Assembly: GCA_951801995.1 (NCBI GenBank) | Contig: CATOOY010000017.1 | Span: forward strand, 1-21,091 | Length of the DNA stretch: 21,091 nucleotides | Reading direction: 5' to 3' | Source: an uncultured Erysipelotrichaceae bacterium | GTDB lineage: Bacteria > Bacillota_I > Bacilli_A > RF39 > UBA660 | In this document: positions 12,906-19,824 of the stretch, piece after piece | Numbering within the stretch: the first letter of the stretch is position 1 | Layout: each line of letters starts with the position of its first letter | Translations under genes and position numbers: made by a program | Notes under the pieces: generated by a model | The model's database searches: none | What the model was told of the DNA's origin: nothing | The model's input: only the letters and a program-made list of their open reading frames with translations

Positions 12906-14726
12906 ATGTTAGGCACAATTATTGGGATAGAAGAAAATACAGTTATTTTAAAGCTTACTTTAGAACTAGATAAAATACCAACTTTATTAAATTTACATGT
13001 TGTTATGGAAGATCCAGATAAACTTTGTGTTGGAGAAATTACAGATATTAAAGATGACCTTGCCTATATTAATTTGCTTGGGGAAATTGTAAATGAGCAA
13101 TTTGTATTTGGCGTTATTAAAAAGCCTTCTTTTGGGGCTAATACAAAACTTATTTCAAAAGAGAGAATTCCTCTTATTATTGGAATAGATGATTATAAAG
13201 AAGAAAAAGACCTTTATTTAGGAAAGAGTCCTATTTATAAAGATATAAAGTTAGGTGTAAATATTAATTCATTTTTTAGTAATCATTTTGCTATATTTGG
13301 TTCTACTGGTAGTGGAAAATCTTGTAGTATAGCTCGTATTTTCCAAAATTTATTTTTGAAAGAAAAAGTTGTTCCTTATAAAGCAAGTATCTTTATTTTT
13401 GATGCTTATGGTGAATATCATTCTTCTTTTAAAGATATCAATAAGATGGCACCTAATATTCATTTTAAGGCCTATACTACTGATATACATTCTTCTTCTG
13501 AAGTTCTTAAAATTCCACCTTGGCTTCTTACTACTGATGATATAGCACTTTTACTTGGAGTGGAGAGTGCTTCTCAGCTTCCTATTATTGAAAAAGCTTT
13601 GAAATTGGTTACTATTTTTGGGCGAGAAGAGGGGGAAGTTATTAAACATAAAAATGATATTATTGCAAGAGCTCTTATTGATATTTTATCTAGTGGGAAA
13701 CCTCCTGCCCAAATTCGTGATCAGATTTTTTCAGTTTTGTCTACTTATAATACAAAGGAACTGAATCTTGAAACACAGATTTTTCAACCTGGTTATGTGA
13801 GACCTTTAAAACAGTGTTTACTTATTGATGCTTCTGGGAAAATTCGTGAAATGGAACTTTTAACTACTTTTATGGAGAAATTTTTAGATGATAGTTTAGA
13901 ATTACGAATTCCTGATGGTACTTTTAAATATAGTTTGAAAGATCTAGTAGATGCTTTTGATTTTGCTTTAATATCAGAAGGAAGTTTAAAAAGCGATCGT
14001 GTTTATGATGAGGCTAATATTTTAAGAGTTCGTCTTCATTCCCTTGTCAATGGGGATTATGGAGTTTATTTTGATTATCCAGAATATATTACAAGGGACC
14101 AATATATACGTAAACTTTTAACTGCTTCTAATGGTCAGAAGGCACAAATTATTAATTTTAACATTAATTATATAGATGATCGTTTGGCTAAAACCATTAC
14201 AAAAATATATTCTAAATTGTTATTTGATTATGCCAAGGATAGTAAAGGGCAAACGCTTCCTTTCCATATTGTATTGGAAGAAGCACATCGTTATGTACAA
14301 AATGATAGAGATATAGATGTTCTTGGATATAATATTTTTGAAAGAATTACAAAAGAAGGAAGAAAATATGGTGTTCTTTTAGGACTGATTTCCCAAAGAC
14401 CTTCTGAACTTTCCGAAACTACTTTATCACAATGTACTAATTTTCTTATTTTTAAAATGCTTCATCCTAAAGATGTTTCCTATATTAAAGAAATGATTCC
14501 TAATATTACTACAGAAGTTATTACTAAACTTCGTATTTTACAACCAGGTGTTTGTGTAGGATTTGGAAATGCATTTAAGGTACCTGTTTTAATTCAATTG
14601 GATATGCCTGATCCAGCTCCTTCTTCTGCCAGTTGTGATATTAGTAATGTTTGGTTTGTTTCTCCTAATGGTGGAAATGTTTCTTCTACTGCAAGTGGAG
14701 AAACTAGTGAATCTGTGGTACAGTAA
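12906..14726 (+). CDS. HerA-like DUF87 family ATPase
   Basis: A 606-residue P-loop ATPase of the HerA/FtsK superfamily, hexameric DNA-pumping motors. The N-terminal about 80 residues form a small beta-rich region in the place of the HAS-barrel (LGTIIGIEENTVILKLT). Walker A is GSTGSGKS at 132-139, and Walker B is HIVLEEAHRYV around 455-464, followed by ERITKEGRKYG and GLISQRPSEL, both typical of HerA. The Ser/Thr-rich tail looks flexible. An in-frame ATG at 12897 abuts the AGGAG site, so the ATG at 12906, nine bases after it, is preferred. In archaea HerA works with the nuclease NurA in end resection; no NurA, Mre11 or other nuclease partner is next to it. It is probably monocistronic. Confidence 0.85.
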   Translation: MLGTIIGIEENTVILKLTLELDKIPTLLNLHVVMEDPDKLCVGEITDIKDDLAYINLLGEIVNEQFVFGVIKKPSFGANTKLISKERIPLIIGIDDYKEEKDLYLGKSPIYKDIKLGVNINSFFSNHFAIFGSTGSGKSCSIARIFQNLFLKEKVVPYKASIFIFDAYGEYHSSFKDINKMAPNIHFKAYTTDIHSSSEVLKIPPWLLTTDDIALLLGVESASQLPIIEKALKLVTIFGREEGEVIKHKNDIIARALIDILSSGKPPAQIRDQIFSVLSTYNTKELNLETQIFQPGYVRPLKQCLLIDASGKIREMELLTTFMEKFLDDSLELRIPDGTFKYSLKDLVDAFDFALISEGSLKSDRVYDEANILRVRLHSLVNGDYGVYFDYPEYITRDQYIRKLLTASNGQKAQIINFNINYIDDRLAKTITKIYSKLLFDYAKDSKGQTLPFHIVLEEAHRYVQNDRDIDVLGYNIFERITKEGRKYGVLLGLISQRPSELSETTLSQCTNFLIFKMLHPKDVSYIKEMIPNITTEVITKLRILQPGVCVGFGNAFKVPVLIQLDMPDPAPSSASCDISNVWFVSPNGGNVSSTASGETSESVVQ

Positions 14727-14750
14727 AAGATGTAGAAACATCTTTTTTTT
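14725..14750 (+). terminator. Terminator overlapping the stop codon of the HerA-like gene
   Basis: AAAAGATGT (14725-14733) pairs with ACATCTTTT (14738-14746) across AGAA, followed by a T-run to 14750. The first two bases overlap the TAA stop (14724-14726). It faces the HIT gene terminator about 40 bases on. Confidence 0.85.
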
Positions 14751-14788
14751 AAATTTGGTGGTATTTATGTAGGAAGAAAATTTATCCT

Positions 14789-14814
14789 AAAATAAAAAAG
14801 CCTTTATAGACTTT
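14789..14814 (-). terminator. Terminator of the HIT gene, stop codon in the loop
   Basis: On the minus strand AAAGTC (14814-14809) pairs with GGCTTT (14802-14797) with one G-T pair; the six-base loop holds the TAA stop (14806-14804). A T-rich tail (14797-14789) follows. Confidence 0.6.
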
Positions 14815-15175
14815 CTTTTAAAATTTCATATGTTTTTTTTATATCTTCTATTTCTGTTTTTTCTTTGTAATAAGGTTTTAAGTGTAAATGAAAGTGTTTT
14901 ACTTCTTGTATTTCTCCATTATTTTGTACTAATGTAAGTCCATCTATTTGTAATTTTTCTTCTAATTTTTCTTTCATTTTTTTCGCAATTTTCATAATAT
15001 GAGAAAGAACCTTTTCTTGTATGTCTTTTAGATCTTTGTAATGATCTTTTGGTATAATAAGCATGTGTCCTTTACTATCTGGATGAATATCTAAAAATAC
15101 TTTTACATATTCATCTTCATATACTGTATATGAAGGAATTTCTCCTTTTATAATTTTGCAAAATAAACAATCCAT
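14804..15175 (-). CDS. HIT family nucleotide-binding protein (HinT-like)
   Basis: A 123-residue protein of the histidine triad family, which hydrolyses nucleoside phosphoramidates such as adenylated lysine or AMP-linked products. The triad HFHLHLK (residues 94-100; His94, His96, His98) is intact and preceded by QNNGEIQEVK, the usual approach. Cys3 and Cys6 (CLFC) with a histidine near 45 may bind zinc, as in the HinT branch. Blocks FLDIHPDSKGHMLIIPKDH are typical. The longer frame to 15226 is rejected, because AAGGTGG (15187-15181) lies five bases before the ATG at 15175. The gene has its own promoter and lies between two plus-strand units, convergent with the HerA-like gene and divergent from sufC. 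Confidence 0.93.
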   Translation of the reverse strand: MDCLFCKIIKGEIPSYTVYEDEYVKVFLDIHPDSKGHMLIIPKDHYKDLKDIQEKVLSHIMKIAKKMKEKLEEKLQIDGLTLVQNNGEIQEVKHFHLHLKPYYKEKTEIEDIKKTYEILKESL

Positions 15176-15197
15176 ATATTCCACCTTTCTTTTTTTC

Positions 15198-15226
15198 ATT
15201 ATAAGATACTTTTGAAAAGATCGCAA
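15198..15226 (-). promoter_or_regulatory. Promoter of the HIT gene
   Basis: TTGCGA (15226-15221) and TATAAT (15203-15198) on the minus strand have a 17-base spacer. The ribosome site follows directly, so the leader is very short. Confidence 0.75.
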
Positions 15227-15231
15227 GAAAA

Positions 15232-15268
15232 AAAGACAAATGTCTTTCGTGAATATCTGCGAATATTC
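15232..15268. repeat. Two adjacent inverted repeats between the HIT gene and sufC
   Basis: AAAGAC/GTCTTT (15232-15237 with 15242-15247) and GAATAT/ATATTC (15251-15256 with 15263-15268) form two short hairpins in the divergent promoter region. Neither is a strong terminator. They could be protein-binding sites for control of the HIT gene or the suf operon. Confidence 0.35.
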
Positions 15269-15306
15269 TATTTTTATTATGGAAGAATCTTTAAAATATT
15301 ATACAT

Positions 15307-15339
15307 ATACTAGTTAAAATAGTATTTTTTTGGTAAAAT
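15307..15339 (+). promoter_or_regulatory. suf operon promoter with an overlapping inverted repeat
   Basis: TGGTAAAAT (15331-15339) is an extended -10-like element about 20 bases before sufC. ATACTA (15307-15312) and TAGTAT (15320-15325) form a perfect inverted repeat with a seven-base centre, just where the -35 region and spacer would lie. It may be an operator. Because seven Ts follow (15325-15331), it could also act as a weak terminator. Confidence 0.4.
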
Positions 15340-15358
15340 AAAAAAGGAGAGTGATTTT

Positions 15359-16123
15359 ATGAATACACTGGAAATCAATCATTTACATGTTCATATACAA
15401 AATAAAGAAATATTAAAAGATTTTCATCTTACTATTAATGAAGGGGAAATCCATGTTATTATGGGACCTAATGGGACAGGAAAATCTACTCTTTCTAAGG
15501 TTATTATGGGAGATCCCCATTATAAAATTACAAAGGGAACTATTACATATAAAAATAAAGAGATTCATAATATGTTACCAGATGAGAGAGCACATTTAGG
15601 AATTTTTATGGCTTATCAAATGCCTACTGAAATAGAAGGTGTTCGTGAATCTGATTTTTTAAGAACTGCTCTTCATGAAAAAGAAGGAGATTCTTTTCAG
15701 CTGATGCATTTTATTAAAACGCAAGAGGAGATTGTTCAAAAGCTTGGTATGGATAAAAATATGATTCATCGTTTTTTAAATGTAGATTTTTCTGGGGGAG
15801 AAAAAAAGAAAAATGAGATATTACAGATGTATTTACTTCATCCTAGTTTTATTATATTAGATGAAATAGATTCGGGTCTTGATGTAGATAGTCTTCGTAT
15901 TGTAGGGGAAGCTATTATGGATTATTATCAGGAAAATAAACCTGCAATTTTAATTATTACCCACTATCAAAGACTTCTTAATTATATTCATCCACATTTT
16001 GTACATATTATGGAAAAGGGAAGTATCCAAAAGACGGGAGATGCTAGTTTGGTCAAACAAATTGAAAAAGAAGGTTTTGATTTTTTTACGCAAAATAGTA
16101 TAGGTACCATCTATGAGAAATGA
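15359..16123 (+). CDS. sufC: SufC, ATPase of the SUF iron-sulfur assembly complex
   Basis: SufC is the ABC-type ATPase that drives conformational change of the SufB/SufD scaffold during Fe-S cluster building in the cytosol. The 254-residue protein has Walker A GPNGTGKST (36-44), ABC signature FSGGEKKK (144-151), Walker B FIILDEIDSG (164-173) and H-loop His202. The SufC-specific segments GIFMAYQMPTEIEGV and SGLDVDSLRIV are present. The ATG at 15359 follows AAAGGAGAG. It is the first gene of a three-gene operon; its last 11 bases overlap the sufD start, so translation is coupled. Starting with sufC matches the Firmicute order sufCDSUB. Confidence 0.96.
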   Translation: MNTLEINHLHVHIQNKEILKDFHLTINEGEIHVIMGPNGTGKSTLSKVIMGDPHYKITKGTITYKNKEIHNMLPDERAHLGIFMAYQMPTEIEGVRESDFLRTALHEKEGDSFQLMHFIKTQEEIVQKLGMDKNMIHRFLNVDFSGGEKKKNEILQMYLLHPSFIILDEIDSGLDVDSLRIVGEAIMDYYQENKPAILIITHYQRLLNYIHPHFVHIMEKGSIQKTGDASLVKQIEKEGFDFFTQNSIGTIYEK

Positions 16124-16895
16124 TTTTAAGAATATAATAATAGTGGGTCCTGATAAAATAACTGAAAAAGTAAAAGAGGAAGAGATACTTTTTTCTTTGC
16201 AAAATCAAGAGCTTCATCTTCAAATTATAAAAGATTGTACATTAACACTTGAAGTAGAAGATATACAAAATTTTTCTTTGGTTTTTGTTGTAAATAAAAA
16301 TGTAAAAGTTAATTTTCTCTTTTTTAAAAAAGGAAAAGGTAACTTTCATAAAGAATCTTATACTATTAATGCAGATGGTTTTTTAACACTTAATAAAATA
16401 TGTCTTACACATTCTCATGAAGAAGAAGCAACTGTTTTTTTGGAAGGAGAGGGTGCTAAGGTATATTATGTTTGTAAAACTGTTTCTGTAGCAAAAGAAA
16501 AATATAATACCCAAATCTTTCATCGAGCAAATCATACAGAATGTCTTCTTTATAATCATGGCATTACTTGTTTGGATGGTAGTATTTGTTTTTTGGTATC
16601 TAATACTGTTTTAAAAAACATTCGTTATACTAAAATGAACCAAAATAGCCAAATTTTGACTTTTAACAGAGAAAAAAGTGAAATAAAACCTAATCTTTTT
16701 ATCGAAGAAAATGAAGTGGAAGCAAGTCACTCTGCTCATATTGGACCTTTAGAAGATTCTTCTCTTTTCTATTTAGAAAGTAGGGGGATTTCTAAGAAGG
16801 AGGCTTGTAAGCTGCTTTTAAAAGGTTTTCTTTTACAAAAGCTTATTTTTGAGGATAAAAGACTTGCACAAGTAATTGATATGTATTGGAGGTGA
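16113..16895 (+). CDS. sufD: Short SufD-like scaffold protein
   Basis: This protein carries the SufB/SufD core domain, a right-handed beta-helix that with SufC holds or delivers the nascent Fe-S cluster. It has only 260 residues, while SufD is usually 420-440. The missing part is mainly N-terminal; the conserved C-terminal end is complete. The segments YTKMNQNSQILT, IKPNLFIEENEVEASHSAHI and LEDSSLFYLESRGISKKEA align with SufD rather than SufB by eye. The His in ASHSAHIG occupies the place of the SufD cluster-linked histidine. No cysteine is seen at the place of the SufB essential Cys. It overlaps sufC by 11 bases and is four bases from sufS. It could be a shortened SufD or a diverged sole scaffold. 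Confidence 0.8.
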   Translation: MRNDFKNIIIVGPDKITEKVKEEEILFSLQNQELHLQIIKDCTLTLEVEDIQNFSLVFVVNKNVKVNFLFFKKGKGNFHKESYTINADGFLTLNKICLTHSHEEEATVFLEGEGAKVYYVCKTVSVAKEKYNTQIFHRANHTECLLYNHGITCLDGSICFLVSNTVLKNIRYTKMNQNSQILTFNREKSEIKPNLFIEENEVEASHSAHIGPLEDSSLFYLESRGISKKEACKLLLKGFLLQKLIFEDKRLAQVIDMYWR

Positions 16896-16899
16896 TTAC

Positions 16900-18093
16900 A
16901 TGCATAGAGAAGATTTTGAAATGTTAAAAGATGATATTATCTATTTTGATAATGGGGCGACCACTCTAAAACCTAAGGTTTTAGCACAAACAATAAGTGA
17001 TTATTATAATCATTATAGTGCGAATGCACATAGAGGGGATTATGATATTAGTTTAAAAGTAGATGCCTTATATGAAAATACAAGAAGTCTTGTTAAGGAT
17101 TTTATTGGAGCTTCTTCTACTCGTGAAATTATTTTTACAGCAAATGCTACTGATTCTTTAAATAAAATTATTTTTGGATATTTTCGTAATCATTTAAAAA
17201 AAGGGGATGAAGTTCTTATTACCAAAAGTGAACATGCTTCTAATATTTTGCCTTGGTTTGAACTTGCAGATACTATTGGGATAGAAGTAAAATACATTCC
17301 TCTTACAGAAGATCATAAAGTAACCATTGAAAATGTAGAAAAAAGTATAACTCCTCATACAAAAGTAATTTCTTTAGCACATGTTACAAATGTAATGGGA
17401 GATATAAGACCTATTTCAGCAATTACAAGTCTTGCACATAAACAAGATATTTTGGTTTTGGTGGATGGGTCTCAAAGTGTACCACATATGGAAGTCGATG
17501 TACAAAAAATGGATATTGATTTTTTATGTTTTTCTGCCCATAAGATGTGTGGGCCTACTGGTCTTGGAATTCTTTATGGAAAAGAACAGCTTTTAAATAA
17601 TATGAAGCCTATTTTCTTTGGTGGAGGAATGAATGCTAGTTTTGAGGCAGAAGGCAAAAGAATGTATCATGATTTGCCTACTGTTTTTGAGGCAGGGACT
17701 CCTAATATAGCAGGTGTAATTGGTTTTGGTAGTGTTCTTACTTATTTAAAAGAAATAGGAATGCAGAATATACAAAAAAAGGAAATGGAATTATTACTGT
17801 ATGCTAAAGAAAAATTAAAAGAAGTACCTAATATTGTTCTTTATAACGAGAATAGTGAAAGTGCTATTATCGCATTTAATATAAAGGATGTTTTTGCACA
17901 AGATTTGGCTATATATTTAAATAAATATAATATTTGTGTAAGGGCTGGGAACCATTGTGCAAAAATATTAAAAGGTGAAATAGGAATAAAAAATACTTGC
18001 CGAATGAGTCTATATTTTTATAATACAAAAGAAGAAATAGATAAACTTGTTACTGTTTTAAAAAATCCAAAATTAAAAGAAGAAATTATATAG
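16900..18093 (+). CDS. sufS: SufS, group II cysteine desulfurase
   Basis: SufS takes sulfur from cysteine and passes it on as a persulfide for Fe-S cluster assembly; PLP-dependent. The 397-residue protein has YFDNGATTLKP at the N-terminus, His112 in SEHASN that stacks on PLP, VDGSQSVPHM, and the PLP lysine Lys215 in FSAHKMCGPTG. The catalytic Cys353 is in RAGNHCAK; most group II enzymes have RAGHHCAQ, so one His is Asn here. The ATG at 16900 is preceded by GGAGGTGA, which overlaps the sufD stop. The expected partners sufU (sulfur relay) and sufB do not follow; instead a strong terminator closes the operon. Confidence 0.95.
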   Translation: MHREDFEMLKDDIIYFDNGATTLKPKVLAQTISDYYNHYSANAHRGDYDISLKVDALYENTRSLVKDFIGASSTREIIFTANATDSLNKIIFGYFRNHLKKGDEVLITKSEHASNILPWFELADTIGIEVKYIPLTEDHKVTIENVEKSITPHTKVISLAHVTNVMGDIRPISAITSLAHKQDILVLVDGSQSVPHMEVDVQKMDIDFLCFSAHKMCGPTGLGILYGKEQLLNNMKPIFFGGGMNASFEAEGKRMYHDLPTVFEAGTPNIAGVIGFGSVLTYLKEIGMQNIQKKEMELLLYAKEKLKEVPNIVLYNENSESAIIAFNIKDVFAQDLAIYLNKYNICVRAGNHCAKILKGEIGIKNTCRMSLYFYNTKEEIDKLVTVLKNPKLKEEII

Positions 18094-18125
18094 AAAATAG
18101 TGAAAAATCTCTATTTTCTTTTTTT
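18092..18125 (+). terminator. Terminator of sufCDS, overlapping the sufS stop codon
   Basis: AGAAAATAG (18092-18100) pairs perfectly with CTATTTTCT (18111-18119) across a ten-base loop, followed by Ts to 18125. The first arm includes two bases of the TAG stop. Confidence 0.85.
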
Positions 18126-18148
18126 ATCTTTTCCTATTTCAAAAAAAG

Positions 18149-18157
18149 TGTTATACT
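18149..18157 (+). promoter_or_regulatory. Extended -10 promoter of the pilin-like gene
   Basis: TGTTATACT (18149-18157) fits TGn plus a near-consensus -10 box, about 25 bases before the ATG. No clear -35 box is seen. Confidence 0.45.
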
Positions 18158-18182
18158 TATTTTAAAGTAAGTGAGTGATGAT

Positions 18183-19070
18183 ATGAAACAAAAAAATAAA
18201 ATGGGTTTTACACTTATTGAATTACTTATTACCATAACTGTTTTGGCACTTATTACAACTATTGTTTATCCTATTATAACAAGTGTTATGCTAGAAGCCA
18301 AAGAGAAAGCCTATAAAATTCAAATTGATAATATTGTAAAGGCAAGTAATGATTGGGTGAAAAAGTTTCCTTCTGCTTTACCTGATGTGGAAGGAGATTC
18401 TATTTCTATACAACTTTTACACTTGAAAAAAGCAGGTCTTGTTGTTACTGATTTAAAAAATCCAATTACTAAGAAGCTTTTTCCTGATGATATGATTATT
18501 ACAATTACTTATACAAAAAATAAATATATACCTGTTGTAGATGATAAAAGTGGAACTTTACAGGCTGATTCTACTTATAAAGGTATGATTGTATTAAAGG
18601 GCGAGGCACATATCGTAGAAGAAATTAATAGTAAAGATGACTTTGAAGATTTAGGGGTAATTGCATATGATGAAAATGGTAGTACAATTGCCAGTAGTAA
18701 TATTGTAACTACTGTTCATAAAAAAGGAACAGTAGTACCTAAAGTAGATATGTCTACACTTGGTCTTTATGAAATTACCTATGAAACTTCTATTGAGGGA
18801 AAAAAGGCACAAACAAAAAGAACTGTACTTATTGTAGATACTACACCACCTATTATTACCACTCCAAAAAATACAACTATTTCTATTTCTTCTTCGAGTT
18901 TTGATTTAATGGAAGGGGTAAGTGCAAGTGATAATTCAGGGGAGGATATTACTGTAACTGCTCAAGGGAATGTCAGTTTACATGTTCCTGGAGTATATGT
19001 TGTTCGCTATACTGCTTCTGATAGTAGTGGAAATAAGAGAGAAAAGAGAAGAACCATTACAGTTGCATGA
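18183..19070 (+). CDS. Type IV pilin-like (prepilin) protein with C-terminal Ig-like domains
   Basis: A 295-residue protein with a class III signal: basic leader MKQKNKMG, then FTLIELLITITVLALITTIV, with cleavage expected between Gly8 and Phe9 and the conserved Glu at mature position 5. This is the hallmark of type IV pilins and pseudopilins processed by a prepilin peptidase. A helical region follows, then a middle domain and two beta-rich modules. The last, from VDTTPPIITTPKN to RRTITV, is a clear DUF5011/HYR-type Ig-like domain, common in surface proteins. The predicted location is the cell envelope. No assembly ATPase, platform or prepilin peptidase gene is adjacent. The start is the ATG at 18183; a GTG at 18171 is possible. 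Function, perhaps adhesion or a minor pilin, is inferred. Confidence 0.85.
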   Translation: MKQKNKMGFTLIELLITITVLALITTIVYPIITSVMLEAKEKAYKIQIDNIVKASNDWVKKFPSALPDVEGDSISIQLLHLKKAGLVVTDLKNPITKKLFPDDMIITITYTKNKYIPVVDDKSGTLQADSTYKGMIVLKGEAHIVEEINSKDDFEDLGVIAYDENGSTIASSNIVTTVHKKGTVVPKVDMSTLGLYEITYETSIEGKKAQTKRTVLIVDTTPPIITTPKNTTISISSSSFDLMEGVSASDNSGEDITVTAQGNVSLHVPGVYVVRYTASDSSGNKREKRRTITVA

Positions 19071-19274
19071 GATGTGTAGGGTTACAAGTAAAATCGGGTG
19101 CAATTTGATAAAACACCTTTTGAAAGAGGATGGTTCTACTATTGCAGAAGTGAAACAGTGATATCTGCTGTAAAAAAGGGTGAAACGGGTATTTTGTATG
19201 CTACTACTTCTCAAGTGTTTTTTATGTTTATAATTTTATTATAAAAAAGTGTTAGATACTGAATAAATTCTTAA
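19071..19274 (+). other. Intergenic stretch after the pilin gene, no confirmed gene
   Basis: No gene with a ribosome site is seen. A frame without stops from a GTG at 19098 to TAA at 19242-19244 (48 residues, containing FERGWFYYCRSETVISAVK) has a gene-like composition but no start signal. It may be the tail of a longer ancestral pilin reading frame or of a lost gene. Confidence 0.4.
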
Positions 19275-19305
19275 ATACTTATTGTGTAAATAAGTGTTTT
19301 TTTTT
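19275..19305 (+). terminator. Terminator upstream of mraZ
   Basis: ATACTTATT (19275-19283) pairs with AATAAGTGT (19289-19297) with one G-T pair and a five-base loop, followed by a long T-run to 19305. It separates the pilin unit from the division cluster. Confidence 0.8.
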
Positions 19306-19316
19306 ACATGAAACTA

Positions 19317-19345
19317 TTTACAAAACTTATTTTATAGCGTAAAAT
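19317..19345 (+). promoter_or_regulatory. Promoter of the mraZ-rsmH-ftsL cluster
   Basis: TTTACA (19317-19322) and TAAAAT (19340-19345) are separated by exactly 17 bases. Transcription should begin near 19352, inside the MraZ-type boxes. Confidence 0.75.
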
Positions 19346-19380
19346 GTGGTTATAAGTGGATAAGTGTGTCAAAAAGTGGG
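19341..19380 (+). promoter_or_regulatory. MraZ operator: four boxes in exact 10-bp period
   Basis: Four GTG[G/T] cores start at 19346, 19356, 19366 and 19376, each preceded by A-rich bases except the third (AAGTGTGT). The second and fourth read AAGTGG. The pattern matches the reported MraZ site of Mollicutes, AAAGTG[T/G] repeated every 10 bp. It overlaps the -10 box and early transcribed region, so MraZ binding should repress its own operon. Confidence 0.75.
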
Positions 19381-19387
19381 TGATAAA

Positions 19388-19816
19388 ATGTTTATGGGTG
19401 AGTATCATCATACAATTGATGAAAAAGGGAGACTTACTATTCCTTCTAAGATTCGATATGAACTTGGAGAGAAGTTTGTGGTAACAAGGGGTCTTGATAA
19501 TTGCCTTTTTCTATATCCTTTAGAAGAATGGAAACAAATCATCCTTAAATATAAAGATTTGCCTAATACAAAGGAGGCTCGTAATTTTATGCGTTTCTTT
19601 TTATCAGGGGCCAGTGAATGTTCTTTTGATAAACAAGGTAGAATGAATATAAGCACACCACTTATTGCTTATGCTTCTCTCGATAAAGACTGTGTTATTA
19701 TCGGGGTAAATGATCATTTAGAAATTTGGAGTAAAGTAAGATGGGAAAACTTTATGGAAACGAATGAAGACAGTTTCTCTGATATGGCTGATCATTTATT
19801 TAGTATTACTATGTAG
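19388..19816 (+). CDS. mraZ: MraZ, transcriptional regulator of the division and cell-wall cluster
   Basis: MraZ is a DNA-binding protein of the AbrB-like fold that forms large rings and controls the dcw cluster. The 142-residue protein is full length and has the two expected halves, each with a DxxGR motif: DEKGR (11-15) and DKQGR (81-85). The start MFMGEYHHTIDEKGRLTIP is typical. The ATG at 19388 is chosen over an in-frame GTG at 19364, because the family starts here and because GGGTGAT precedes it. It is followed eight bases later by rsmH, its usual partner. The four-box operator upstream indicates autoregulation. Confidence 0.97.
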   Translation: MFMGEYHHTIDEKGRLTIPSKIRYELGEKFVVTRGLDNCLFLYPLEEWKQIILKYKDLPNTKEARNFMRFFLSGASECSFDKQGRMNISTPLIAYASLDKDCVIIGVNDHLEIWSKVRWENFMETNEDSFSDMADHLFSITM

Positions 19817-19824
19817 GAGGGTTT

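Noticed and set aside
18970..19161. 63-codon plus-strand frame overlapping the end of the pilin gene
   Set aside because: Most of it is out of frame within the Ig-like domain coding sequence and it lacks a ribosome site; only its last part lies in non-coding DNA and is noted as possible decay.
19351..19368. Eight-bp direct repeat ATAAGTGG/ATAAGTGT as a separate element
   Set aside because: The exact 10-bp register of four GTG[G/T] cores explains the same bases better and matches the known MraZ site.
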